From assembly GCA_007118765.1 (NCBI GenBank), contig SKQZ01000101.1, forward strand, positions 1 through 27,155: a stretch of DNA of 27,155 nt, in the 5' to 3' direction. The notes beneath the pieces were generated by a model. The model searched no databases. It worked only from the letters and a program-made list of their open reading frames with translations, and was not told the origin of the DNA. The position numbers were made by a program, and so were the translations under genes. Positions 19,570 through 26,956 of this stretch are shown here, one piece after another. This DNA comes from Candidatus Hydrogenedentota bacterium. GTDB lineage: Bacteria > Hydrogenedentota > Hydrogenedentia > Hydrogenedentales > CAITNO01. Within the stretch, counting starts at the first letter, position 1. Every line of letters starts with the position of its first letter.

Positions 19570-20847
19570 CTATTCGTTTAAGAGTGGTTGCCGCTTGGGT
19601 AAAAACAGCAGGCAGTAAAGTTCCGCACTCACCACAATGCATACCGTGTATGTGCCGAGTAAAACATACTGTTTCATGCTCAATGTGGATGGCAGACTGA
19701 CAATAAGTCCCACCACAATTATCAGCAACAGAACATTGGGCGGCGCCCAGGCCGGAAGCGTTGACGCTTTGCTCCGCAACCATAGGGCAAGCAACACGGT
19801 AACCGGAATCAGCCAAACGAGCACGGTAAGTATGCGACACGTGGTAGTCCACTCAAACCCATGTAGCGTTACAAGACCCTGCCATGTATTCGCAATAATG
19901 GAACCCGTTACAAACCAAAGCGGGAATGCAGCGCCCCAGAGCCGTTCTCGAAAGCGCGGCAATGGGCGCGGTTCAGGCAAAACAGGCCGGTTGAAAAGAT
20001 AAAACACCAGTCCAAAGGACAGGCCGCCGCCCAGACCGATGCTCATCTCCCAGTTTTTCCACCAGCCCAGCGCCACTCCCGAGCCATGGAAGGTGTGCCA
20101 GTAACCGCCAAGGGCAAACGATACGGCAAAGCCAAGGCTCATGATCAGCATAATGGCCACACCCCGCCAGTCACGTCGCAATATTTCATACGCAAGGAAA
20201 CCGAGGAAAAGGCCTACATAGGGGCCTATGTTGCGGAGAGACCCGACAGCGCGTTGACACGTTGCATACTCTTCCACTTCATACAGGCCTTCGTGATAGA
20301 AGGGCAAAAACCACTGTGGGAAAATACGCACGATAAGCGCCGCCAGAAGAAACCCGATTATACCCGCACAGATGCGTGCGATCCATCCTCTTAACCCCAA
20401 CGGATACCGTGGCGCAGCAAATGCCAAAAAAGCGCCCGCATTGCCGCCCCAGTGTATGCCACAAATGAAGAGCGCGAGGTAGCCGGTCCATGCCCCCACA
20501 TCGCGGACGCCTTCCGGAAAGTTCAGGTAAAAATTGCCTTGCACCCAACCAACATACACGCCGTACCCGGTCATGCCGCCCAGCGCAACGCCGAATGTGA
20601 TGGCGGCAATTGCGCGCAACGACCCGTAGGGCCGTCGTTCGCCTTGACCGTCAACATGACAAAACATATACCACATCATGGCCCATGCCAGCCCGGCCAG
20701 TGCCGCGCCCTGGGAGCCGCCAAACCCCGTTGTACCGCGAATAGCCCAAACGTAAGCGCCCATGAGCCCCAGAATAACGGCAAGAGACAACGCCGGGACC
20801 GGCGCTGATAAATCAACATCACGACTTCTAGAGTGTTTCGCTTCCAT
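19570..20847 (-). CDS. Unrecognised multi-pass membrane protein
   Basis: About 425 residues with roughly ten to twelve hydrophobic segments, starting near residue 18 (ALSLAVILGLMGAYVWAI) and ending with LLGTYTVCIVVSAELYCLLFLP. Gly-rich and aromatic loops are notable: RGTTGFGGSQGAALAGLAWAMMWYMF, YGVYVGWVQGNFYLNFPEG, and FALGGYWHTFHGSGVALGWWKNWEMSIGLGGG. I do not recognise a named family; similar proteins without function are, as I recall, found in Planctomycetes and relatives, which is not evidence of role. The ATG at 20847 has AAGGAGA eleven bases upstream. A longer frame begins at TTG 20910. It sits directly before the GntP permease gene and may work with it, perhaps as a sugar or acid handling membrane protein, but this is a guess. 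Confidence 0.8.
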   Translation of the reverse strand: MEAKHSRSRDVDLSAPVPALSLAVILGLMGAYVWAIRGTTGFGGSQGAALAGLAWAMMWYMFCHVDGQGERRPYGSLRAIAAITFGVALGGMTGYGVYVGWVQGNFYLNFPEGVRDVGAWTGYLALFICGIHWGGNAGAFLAFAAPRYPLGLRGWIARICAGIIGFLLAALIVRIFPQWFLPFYHEGLYEVEEYATCQRAVGSLRNIGPYVGLFLGFLAYEILRRDWRGVAIMLIMSLGFAVSFALGGYWHTFHGSGVALGWWKNWEMSIGLGGGLSFGLVFYLFNRPVLPEPRPLPRFRERLWGAAFPLWFVTGSIIANTWQGLVTLHGFEWTTTCRILTVLVWLIPVTVLLALWLRSKASTLPAWAPPNVLLLIIVVGLIVSLPSTLSMKQYVLLGTYTVCIVVSAELYCLLFLPKRQPLLNE

Positions 20848-21000
20848 GTTCTCAAAGGTCTCCTTTATGGCTTCATTGCCGGGCACATCATACCACGACT
20901 GTCTTTCCAAATAAGACTCCCGCGCCGGATACCGTCATCAACAACGAATATTCTGGGCAGCAAAGGCTGACTGAATTTACGACGTCAACAACGTCCATTA

Positions 21001-21009
21001 TGCTAAAAT
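21001..21009 (+). promoter_or_regulatory. Candidate extended -10 promoter for small ORF
   Basis: TGC then TAAAAT (21004-21009), 36 bp before the small gene's ATG. Just upstream GACGT and ACGTC (20981-20995) form an inverted repeat with a CAACA spacer, which could be an operator over the -35 region. Confidence 0.5.
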
Positions 21010-21044
21010 ATCCAATGGAACAATAACAAGTAAGGAGTATGCAC

Positions 21045-21140
21045 ATGGAAACGTTATTTTTCTGGGTATGGATTCGTGTGTTTTTGATGATACTCTCCAT
21101 GGCCTTTGGCGATTGGGTCTGGTTTTTCCTGCCGTGGTAG
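21045..21140 (+). CDS. 31-residue aromatic-rich single-helix membrane peptide
   Basis: A small gene, too short for routine gene callers, with AAGGAG (21032-21037) seven bases before the ATG and an extended -10 promoter at 21001-21009. The 31-residue product is one hydrophobic helix with five Trp (7, 9, 24, 26, 31) and six Phe. Its ends are mirror images: FFWVW at 5-9 and WVWFF at 24-28, with a core of Ile, Leu, Met and Val between. Arg11 and Asp23 are the only charges inside the helix; Glu2 is at the start. The aromatic clusters would sit at the two membrane interfaces. It lies between two minus-strand genes and a weak hairpin follows the stop. I know no family. Chance occurrence is possible, but the ribosome site, promoter and composition argue against it. 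Confidence 0.6.
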   Translation: METLFFWVWIRVFLMILSMAFGDWVWFFLPW

Positions 21141-21143
21141 TAA

Positions 21144-21170
21144 AACAAGGCAGCCGCCATTGTTATTTGT
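21144..21170. terminator. Weak hairpin between small ORF and dinB ends
   Basis: AACAAGGC (21144-21151) pairs with GCC and TTGTT (21156-21164) with one bulged base, starting four bases after the small gene's stop. The following T content is poor. It may end both converging transcripts, but it overlaps the dinB stop codon. Confidence 0.3.
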
Positions 21171-22344
21171 GTTCTTTGTTTGGGTTCTTGACATTGCCAA
21201 TATGAACGGCATCAAACCCGAGTTTTCCGCGTATGGCGTCCACGGAATGTAGTACCCGCTCCCACTTTTCGTTTTCCTCACGATTGAAAAGCCGCATTTG
21301 ATGCTGGTTCCATGACAGCCCGGAAAGCGCAACCCCCACCAGTCGCACCTGCGCACGTCTTGCCTTGGCTTTCGGGAACAGCGTGCGAATAGCCGCCAAG
21401 ATGTCCTTGTCGAGGGCAGTACTGTCCGACAGGGTGTGGGCGAATGTCTTGGTCTGGAAGTCGTTATAGCGGACTTTCAAGGTAACCCGTTTGGCTTCCA
21501 GTCCATCCGTGCGCAACATATACGCGCAATGTTCTGCAAGTCGAAACACCACCGGTTCAATCGCCTGCCAATCGGATTTGTCTTCTGCAAATGTTGTTTC
21601 CCGGCTGATGGACTTCGCATGTCCGCGCGGCGCCACCACATCACTGCCAACGCCGAGCGCGGCCCGGTGCAAGGCGACCGCGGCTTGTTGGCCGACGACG
21701 CGCTCCAGGCGCTGTTCCGGCAGCGCCGCCAACTGTCCCACCGTCATAATGCCCAGGCTTTCGAGCGCCTTGCGGGTATGCGGGCCGACGCCCGGCAACT
21801 TGCCGATTGCCAAGGGCGCAAGATACTGGCGTTCGTCTCCTGCTGCAATGGATATATAGCCGTCCGGTTTACACTCGTTGGCGGCCACCTTGGCCACCAT
21901 TTTGTTCGACGCAATACCAGTGGTACACGTTATCTGCTCTTGTTCCAATATGGCCGCCTTGATATAGCGTGCCAGTCGTTCTTCGCCGCCGAATAATTGT
22001 AACGAACCGGTGATATCCAGGTTGGCCTCGTCTATGGAGGCCATCTGTAGCATGGGCGTGGTGGATTCAAGAATCGTCTGGATACGGCGCGACACCTCGC
22101 CATACACCGCATGGGAACCGCGCATGAATATCCCGTGGGGACACAGGCGCTTTGCCTGTGCCACCGGCATGGCAGAATGCACGCCATAGCGGCGCGCCTC
22201 GTAGGAGGCGCTGGACACAACGCTGCGCACGTCGTCCGGGTTGCCCCCGATAATCAACGCCTTGCCGCGCAACGCCGGATTGAGGGCCATTTCAACGGAA
22301 GCGAAGAAAGCATCCATGTCTATGTGTAAAATTCGTCTGCTCAT
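21163..22344 (-). CDS. dinB: DNA polymerase IV (Y-family, error-prone)
   Basis: Translesion polymerase of 393 residues from the ATG at 22344. The palm motif HIDMDAFFASVE carries the catalytic Asp9 and the Phe steric gate (13 or 14), and SIDEANLD supplies Asp105 and Glu106. In most relatives the residue after DEA is aromatic (DEAYLD); here it is Asn108. The finger segment SYEARRYGVHSAMP, the thumb helix-hairpin-helix LAIGKLPGVGPHTRKALESLGI and the little-finger start KSISRETTF are all present. Near the end QMRLF (HQMRLFNREEN) fits the beta-clamp binding motif. The longer frame from 22431 adds 29 residues unlike the family. No LexA-like box could be recognised upstream. It diverges from the ABC transporter gene. 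Confidence 0.95.
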   Translation of the reverse strand: MSRRILHIDMDAFFASVEMALNPALRGKALIIGGNPDDVRSVVSSASYEARRYGVHSAMPVAQAKRLCPHGIFMRGSHAVYGEVSRRIQTILESTTPMLQMASIDEANLDITGSLQLFGGEERLARYIKAAILEQEQITCTTGIASNKMVAKVAANECKPDGYISIAAGDERQYLAPLAIGKLPGVGPHTRKALESLGIMTVGQLAALPEQRLERVVGQQAAVALHRAALGVGSDVVAPRGHAKSISRETTFAEDKSDWQAIEPVVFRLAEHCAYMLRTDGLEAKRVTLKVRYNDFQTKTFAHTLSDSTALDKDILAAIRTLFPKAKARRAQVRLVGVALSGLSWNQHQMRLFNREENEKWERVLHSVDAIRGKLGFDAVHIGNVKNPNKEHK

Positions 22345-22400
22345 GCCGGACACATCCAATGCCGAAAATCGTTCCCTACATGCCGCGGGCGTTCCAATAA

Positions 22401-22409
22401 TGGTATAGT
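22401..22409 (+). promoter_or_regulatory. Candidate extended -10 promoter for ABC ATPase gene
   Basis: TGG followed by TATAGT (22404-22409), 53 bp before the ATG; no clear -35. Confidence 0.45.
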
Positions 22410-22462
22410 ACCAGATACGTTCATGATGCAAACAGCGGAGTTACAGCACAGGAATTGTTACC

Positions 22463-23950
22463 ATGAGTCTCTTGGAGATGTGCAACATAACCAAACACTA
22501 CCCCGGCGTGAAAGCGTTGGACAACGTCTCATTTTGCCTGCGCCCCGGAGAAGTTCACTGCCTGGTGGGTGAAAACGGCGCCGGAAAATCCACGCTCATG
22601 AAAGTGCTGGCAGGCGCCATACCCCGGGACAGCGGCGCCATACATATTCAAGGCGTTGAAGCCAATTACGCCAGTCCGCAACAAGCCGCGCGACTGGGCA
22701 TCAGCATGATACATCAGGAATTTAATCTGGCGCCACAATTGAGCGTGGCGGAAAACATATTTCTTGGCCGGGCGCCGACCCAACGGGGCATGATTCGCTG
22801 GCGCCGCCTGTATGATGAGGCCCGCAGCGCATTGGGCATGCTGGACGCGCCCATTGACCCGCGCCGTATGGTGTCAACCCTGAGTGTTGCGGAACAACAG
22901 ATCGTTGAAATTGCAAAAGCGTTGTCGGTCAACGCACAGATACTTGTGATGGACGAGCCGTCGGCGACACTAACCGACCATGAACTTGTCACCATGTTTT
23001 CAATTGTAAAGCGGCTTGCCCGTCAGGGCATGGGCATCATCTACATCTCCCATCGGTTGGAGGAGATATTCAAGATTGGCCGCCGGGTAACCATCATGCG
23101 TGACGGACAGAAGATTGACACCCGCGAGGTATGCGATGTGAGCAGGGACGAGATCATTAGAATGATGGTGGGGCGCGAGCTTAAGGACGAGTTTCCGTCG
23201 CGTCAGGTATCTCCGGGAGGAGAGCGGCTTGAGGTGCAACACCTTTCGCGCCACAATGTTTTCGAGGACGTATCCTTTTCTGTGCGGAGCGGTGAGATTG
23301 TCGGGCTGACCGGCTTGGTTGGTTCCGGCCGTACCGAGGTGGCCCGTGCCATATTCGGCGCCAATCCGGCGGATTCCGGTCAAATACTTCTTGACGGTGT
23401 TCCGATACGCATCCGTACACCCAAGCAGGCCATTGCGCAGGGAATCGGGCTGCTGACGGAAGATCGCAAGGGCCAGGGGCTTGTGCTGGGTATGACCGTC
23501 CGCGAAAACATTTTGATGGCGGATATGAAAGCGGCCCTGTTCGGCCCGTTCCTGAATCCGTTCCGCGAACGTGAAATAGCATCGGATAAAGTACGCGAAC
23601 TCAACATCAAAACGCCGCATGTGGAGCAAATGGTGCATCATTTGAGCGGCGGCACCCAGCAGAAAGTGGTGCTGGCCAAGTGGCTGTTGACACAATCAAA
23701 GATGCTGATCTTTGATGAACCGACACGGGGCGTGGACGTGGGCGCAAAAATTGAAATCTACCGGCTCATGAACGCCGTCGCAGCCAAAGGCGTCGCCATC
23801 CTCATGATTACCAGCGAGCTGCCCGAGGCATTGGGCATGTGCGATCGTGTGATTGTTATGCGCGAGGGTCATGTCACCGGTGAATTGTCAGGCGCCGAAG
23901 CAGACCAGGAAAAGATCATGCACCTCGCAACGCTGGATCTGGCGGGTTGA
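22463..23950 (+). CDS. Sugar ABC transporter ATP-binding protein (RbsA/MglA type)
   Basis: A 495-residue cytosolic ATPase with two nucleotide-binding domains, the form used by ribose, galactose, xylose and autoinducer-2 importers. The N-terminal domain has Walker A GENGAGKSTLMK (about 37-48), a degenerate signature LSVAEQQ, and Walker B ILVMDEPSATL. The C-terminal domain has the typical altered Walker A GLVGSGRTEVARAIFG, signature LSGGTQQKVVLAKWL, and Walker B MLIFDEPTRGVDVG. The asymmetry, with one site canonical and the other degenerate, is normal for the family. The ATG at 22463 follows AGGAA. The permease (RbsC type) and periplasmic binding protein genes that normally follow are missing; the next gene is convergent 40 bp away. 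It must therefore pair with proteins encoded elsewhere, or be a remnant, although the reading frame is intact. Confidence 0.95.
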   Translation: MSLLEMCNITKHYPGVKALDNVSFCLRPGEVHCLVGENGAGKSTLMKVLAGAIPRDSGAIHIQGVEANYASPQQAARLGISMIHQEFNLAPQLSVAENIFLGRAPTQRGMIRWRRLYDEARSALGMLDAPIDPRRMVSTLSVAEQQIVEIAKALSVNAQILVMDEPSATLTDHELVTMFSIVKRLARQGMGIIYISHRLEEIFKIGRRVTIMRDGQKIDTREVCDVSRDEIIRMMVGRELKDEFPSRQVSPGGERLEVQHLSRHNVFEDVSFSVRSGEIVGLTGLVGSGRTEVARAIFGANPADSGQILLDGVPIRIRTPKQAIAQGIGLLTEDRKGQGLVLGMTVRENILMADMKAALFGPFLNPFREREIASDKVRELNIKTPHVEQMVHHLSGGTQQKVVLAKWLLTQSKMLIFDEPTRGVDVGAKIEIYRLMNAVAAKGVAILMITSELPEALGMCDRVIVMREGHVTGELSGAEADQEKIMHLATLDLAG

Positions 23951-23990
23951 CGGTTTATACCCGTATGCACCACACCCTGCCGCGATCCCT

Positions 23991-24671
23991 TTATTGCGGT
24001 GCGAGCGCGTAGGTGACTTCCACTTTGGCATGACAGGCAATTTGCGGCACATCACCCCGTTGGCCCTTCGGCTGCTGATCCCATTCAACTTCAATTACCT
24101 CGACCCGATCAACCGCGTAGATGTTTGTTTTTACAGCGTCGGCAACCGCTTCCGCCGCCGGATAGGCGTTTTCCGTGGCGCGTGCCACTGCCATGGCCAT
24201 CACATCGTCCGGGTTGGCCGCATAAAACACCGGGGGCGCCAATGTACATTTCATGGTTTTGGCAAGGTCGTTTAACTTGTCGCATAGGGCGGCAAAGTTT
24301 TTCGGGCCTGTATCTGCCGTATTAAAGACCGTCATGCTGAACCGAACAGTAAAGGAGGCCTGCACCTGGCGATGTGTCACGCTTGTAATGATGGGCGGCG
24401 CCGTGATAATTTCGGTCGGTTGCAGTTCAGAGCCGCGGATTGCCTTGGGCGCCGCCTCCAAAAACGTTTTACATCTGTCCAGCGCAATCTCAATTGTACC
24501 ATCAGTAATGTGTCGCACAAACATAAATTCAACAAAACCGGGGTTTGTGAACGCAGTCCCCTCCCCCGTGTTGACAATAACGGGTTGGCCCGTGCCGTAG
24601 GCCTGCATGGCAACCGTGCTGCAACCCAGAAACATCATCACGACAACAATATGGCGCATTGTCCTGTCCAT
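23991..24671 (-). CDS. SIMPL-domain (DUF541-like) exported protein
   Basis: A 226-residue protein with a signal peptide (MRHIVVVMMFLGCSTVAMQAYG, residues about 5-26). The rest resembles SIMPL/DUF541 proteins: an N-terminal strand region, PPIITSVTHRQVQASFTVRFSMTV near residue 92, and the typical helix AMAVARATENAYPAAEAVADAV (about 155-176) followed by a strand (VDRVEVIEVEW). Bacterial SIMPL proteins are periplasmic or outer-membrane associated and of unsettled function. The ATG at 24671 lies 3 bp after the PIG-L stop, with AAGGAG inside that gene eight bases upstream, so translation is coupled. It ends 40 bp from the convergent ABC ATPase gene. The family call is by pattern only; the export signal is clear. 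Confidence 0.62.
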   Translation of the reverse strand: MDRTMRHIVVVMMFLGCSTVAMQAYGTGQPVIVNTGEGTAFTNPGFVEFMFVRHITDGTIEIALDRCKTFLEAAPKAIRGSELQPTEIITAPPIITSVTHRQVQASFTVRFSMTVFNTADTGPKNFAALCDKLNDLAKTMKCTLAPPVFYAANPDDVMAMAVARATENAYPAAEAVADAVKTNIYAVDRVEVIEVEWDQQPKGQRGDVPQIACHAKVEVTYALAPQ

Positions 24672-24674
24672 TGG

Positions 24675-25502
24675 TTATGCTCCTTCCGAAGTGGGTGAAA
24701 GAGAAAACAAGCGCCGCAGCTGTTCATCATCCGGCTGCGCGCCATATTCGCATAGTTGAAACACTTCCACATACCGCACGTTGTCAGCATCCTTCCCGCT
24801 CCACGCACGCACCGCGTCACGGCATTGCCGGCCGGGCATTTCGAGAAAGGAGCCGAAATAGCTGGTCAGGAATTCCAGCCGATGCCCGGCATCAACGGCT
24901 GCGGACGCCTCATGCTGTTTGCCGTCCAACCACGGCAGCCATTCGTAAAACTGGGACGGCATAACATCAAGAAGCCGCCATTTTACGTCCATCACAGCGT
25001 CAACGGCAACCGCCACATCCGCACGGAACGGCGCGGGAAAGGTGAAGCGATCAAAGAAGTGGAAAAACGCGGGGTTGTTGCGCAGCGCGGGAGTATCCGG
25101 GCAAAACTGCGGCACCGTGACCATGTATGCGGCGTCCTGTACGGCCAGGGCGGCATACCGGTGATCAGGATGGTAATCGTTCGGACGATGGGTAAACACC
25201 ATGTCGGCCTGATAGTCGCGAATAATCCGTGTGATGGCCTTGCGCAGGGCAAGGTCGGGCATAAGCTCCCCGTCATGGTTGTCCAGCGTGATGCTTTCAT
25301 AACCGCCAATGCGCGCCGCCGCCAACGATTCTTCGCTCCGGCGAAGTGCCAAAGCGCCGCCCCCCTGTTCATGGTGCCCCACATCGCCATTGGTGAGCGA
25401 CAACGCCAGCACACGATGCCCGTTCCGGGCAAACAGCACCATCGTCCCCCCTGCAAACACTTCCGCATCGTCGGGATGCGCCCCGATACACACGATGTTC
25501 AT
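24675..25502 (-). CDS. PIG-L (LmbE-like) family deacetylase
   Basis: A 275-residue zinc deacetylase. Metal motif AHPDD is at about 8-12 (His9, Asp12), with the second histidine motif YHPDH at about 110-114. NGDVGHHEQGGGALALRRSEESLAAARIGG (38-67) is the usual region after strand 2; THRPNDYHPDHRYAALAVQDAAY is the C-terminal side of the active site. The architecture is closer to N-acetylglucosaminyl-type deacetylases than to the protein at 13342. The ATG at 25500-25502 overlaps the lipoprotein stop codon by one base (TGATG), and a further TTG lies just upstream. No signal peptide is present, so it is probably cytosolic. It is the middle gene of a three-gene operon with exported partners, which suggests a substrate in envelope biosynthesis (inference). 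Confidence 0.92.
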   Translation of the reverse strand: MNIVCIGAHPDDAEVFAGGTMVLFARNGHRVLALSLTNGDVGHHEQGGGALALRRSEESLAAARIGGYESITLDNHDGELMPDLALRKAITRIIRDYQADMVFTHRPNDYHPDHRYAALAVQDAAYMVTVPQFCPDTPALRNNPAFFHFFDRFTFPAPFRADVAVAVDAVMDVKWRLLDVMPSQFYEWLPWLDGKQHEASAAVDAGHRLEFLTSYFGSFLEMPGRQCRDAVRAWSGKDADNVRYVEVFQLCEYGAQPDDEQLRRLFSLSPTSEGA

Positions 25503-26176
25503 CAATCATCGTCCCCGCGTTCAAAGTTAATGCGCACCGGGTTGCTGAACAACGACACGCGCTCATCTGAAGTGGCCACACGCGGATCCAGCACCTCCTC
25601 GTCCGTGCCGGTGGCCATCAACCATGCATCGGCCTCCGCATACACCAGCAGTGTATCCGGAATGCTTTCCAAGCCCTCCAAAGCATTTACGGTAAAAGCA
25701 CGGGGCGTCATGACGCCCGCCGCCTCCGCACCGGAAGCACTTGCCGTGCGCCCCATCACATAGGCGTGTTCTTCGCCCAGTCGCTCTTCCTCCGCACGAT
25801 AGGCATGCACACGAACCACCACGGGACGCTCGATAAAATCACGGGTGGATGCCATCTCAAAACGGACATGGAACGAATCCGGAAATGGCGGTTTCACCGT
25901 GATGATGCTCATCGAAAGACGGCCCCGTTGCGTTTCAAGATAATCTACCTCAACGTTGGCAAAATCGGATTCAGGGGCTAACATGCCCAAAATCATAATG
26001 CCGCTATCCACATCGCCCAAGTCAATGGGCGGACGTTCCAGTACCGGGTCTGCCGCAGGATCAGCCGACGGCACCAACGCCTCCGGCACACGCGGTTCGC
26101 GATCCTCGTCCCGCTGACCTGAGCAAGCCGACAACACCAGCGCGCAAATAAGTACAACACAAGTCATTGCTTTCAT
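25502..26176 (-). CDS. Lipoprotein of unknown function
   Basis: A 224-residue exported protein. The signal peptide ends in a lipobox, LSAC, with Cys18 as the lipidation site (MKAMTCVVLICALVLSACSG). A Pro/Asp/Arg-rich linker follows to about residue 55. The mature domain has beta-rich character (LSMSIITVKPPF, FHVRFEMASTRDF, VVVRVHAYRAEEERLG) and a late Ser/Asp-rich tail ending in NFERGDDD. I do not recognise the family. The ATG at 26176 follows GGGAG at a good distance. It heads the operon; its stop overlaps the start of the PIG-L gene by one base. A candidate extended -10 promoter lies about 50 bp upstream. The product probably sits in the outer or inner membrane leaflet facing the periplasm. 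Confidence 0.82.
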   Translation of the reverse strand: MKAMTCVVLICALVLSACSGQRDEDREPRVPEALVPSADPAADPVLERPPIDLGDVDSGIMILGMLAPESDFANVEVDYLETQRGRLSMSIITVKPPFPDSFHVRFEMASTRDFIERPVVVRVHAYRAEEERLGEEHAYVMGRTASASGAEAAGVMTPRAFTVNALEGLESIPDTLLVYAEADAWLMATGTDEEVLDPRVATSDERVSLFSNPVRINFERGDDD

Positions 26177-26224
26177 GATAACGCTCCCATCGTTTGGTAA
26201 CGGTTTGTTCCAACTGGTAACCGG

Positions 26225-26233
26225 ATTTTATCA
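26225..26233 (-). promoter_or_regulatory. Candidate extended -10 promoter for lipoprotein operon
   Basis: Minus-strand TGA followed by TAAAAT (26225-26230), 49 bp before the lipoprotein ATG. No clear -35. The rest of the 26177-26496 gap holds only the tRNA-Phe terminator. Confidence 0.5.
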
Positions 26234-26430
26234 TGCCTGTGGAGATAAACGAAAAAAAGCCCTCTGATTCAGACGTGCTGCCGCACAACAGCGTCATGGG
26301 CGGGCCATGTGTATTGACTGAAACTCAAGCGATAGCGGCGGCGAGGAAACCATGACAGAAACCATGCTCGGTGACGGCAAAACGTTACAAAGCACGTCAA
26401 TATCCGGCAATATGGACGTTTGCGGGGGTG

Positions 26431-26478
26431 CAAAACAAAACCCCGTGCTTACCGGCGTTTCGGCCAATAAACACGGGG
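26431..26478 (-). terminator. Intrinsic terminator after tRNA-Phe
   Basis: Read on the minus strand: CCCCGTG (complement of 26472-26478) pairs with CACGGGG (complement of 26441-26447), then TTTTGTTTTG. It begins 18 bp past the tRNA 3' end. Confidence 0.8.
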
Positions 26479-26496
26479 ATTCGGGGCAAAATAAAA

Positions 26497-26572
<76 letters not shown>

Positions 26573-26583
26573 ACGGAGTCGCA

Positions 26584-26613
26584 ATTATACAGAATACTAA
26601 GCGCGAATGTCAA
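26584..26613 (-). promoter_or_regulatory. Consensus sigma70 promoter for tRNA-Phe
   Basis: TTGACA (26608-26613), an 18-bp spacer, and TATAAT (26584-26589): both hexamers are perfect. The bases after the -10 (TGCGACTCC) are G+C rich, a discriminator typical of stable-RNA promoters under stringent control. Confidence 0.85.
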
Positions 26614-26684
26614 AGTAACGGGCTGTGCGTTGTTGTCGGCGTTGGCCTTTTTGCGGGGTCACGCCGCGCACAGCGCGTCGCACC

Positions 26685-26864
26685 TTATTTCTTTTCGCGG
26701 TGCAGCGTATGCTTGCGCAGTGTACGGTTGTATTTTTTCAGTTCCAGCCGCTCGGGATGATTCCGTTTGTTTTTTTCGGAGTTGTATCGCGAGGTGCCGG
26801 GCGCTTCGGTGCATTCCAAAATGATGGTTTCGCGGTTGCCTTTGCCTTTTGATTTCGATGCCAT
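26685..26864 (-). CDS. rpmG: 50S ribosomal protein L33
   Basis: A 59-residue basic ribosomal protein of the large subunit. [13 protein letters not shown] and the block [20 protein letters not shown], then LRKHTLHRE near the C-terminus, are diagnostic for L33. Zinc-binding L33 proteins have four cysteines in two CxxC pairs; here only Cys18 remains, with Ala and the segment YNRTL at the other sites, so it is a zinc-free (C-minus) form. The ATG at 26862-26864 is preceded by AGAGGAGA eight bases away. It lies after hisI and two hairpins, and 112 bp before tRNA-Phe, which has its own promoter. In many bacteria rpmG is next to secE, nusG and rplK; here it is not. The gene is short and easily missed by length filters. 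Confidence 0.95.
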   Translation of the reverse strand: MASKSKGKGNRETIILECTEAPGTSRYNSEKNKRNHPERLELKKYNRTLRKHTLHREKK

Positions 26865-26912
26865 GTTCTATTCTCCTCTGGGATTGTTCTCGTTTTGTAC
26901 GCGGCGCAGCAG

Positions 26913-26950
26913 CGGTGCGACATATCGCACCGTCATACCGGCACGCCGGT
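26913..26950 (-). promoter_or_regulatory. Two tandem hairpins between hisI and rpmG
   Basis: CGGTGCGA (26913-26920) and TCGCACCG (26925-26932) form an 8-bp stem with a CATA loop. ACCGGC and GCCGGT (26937-26942, 26945-26950) form a 6-bp stem with a 2-nt loop. They are 4 bp apart, immediately after the hisI stop. No U-tract follows, so they may be an RNA processing site or a Rho-independent-like pause rather than a classical terminator. Confidence 0.5.
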
Positions 26951-26956
26951 GCAGGG

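Noticed and set aside
24756..25763. 335-codon plus-strand frame opposite the PIG-L and lipoprotein genes
   Set aside because: It spans the junction of two well-supported minus-strand genes and has no ribosome site or domain.
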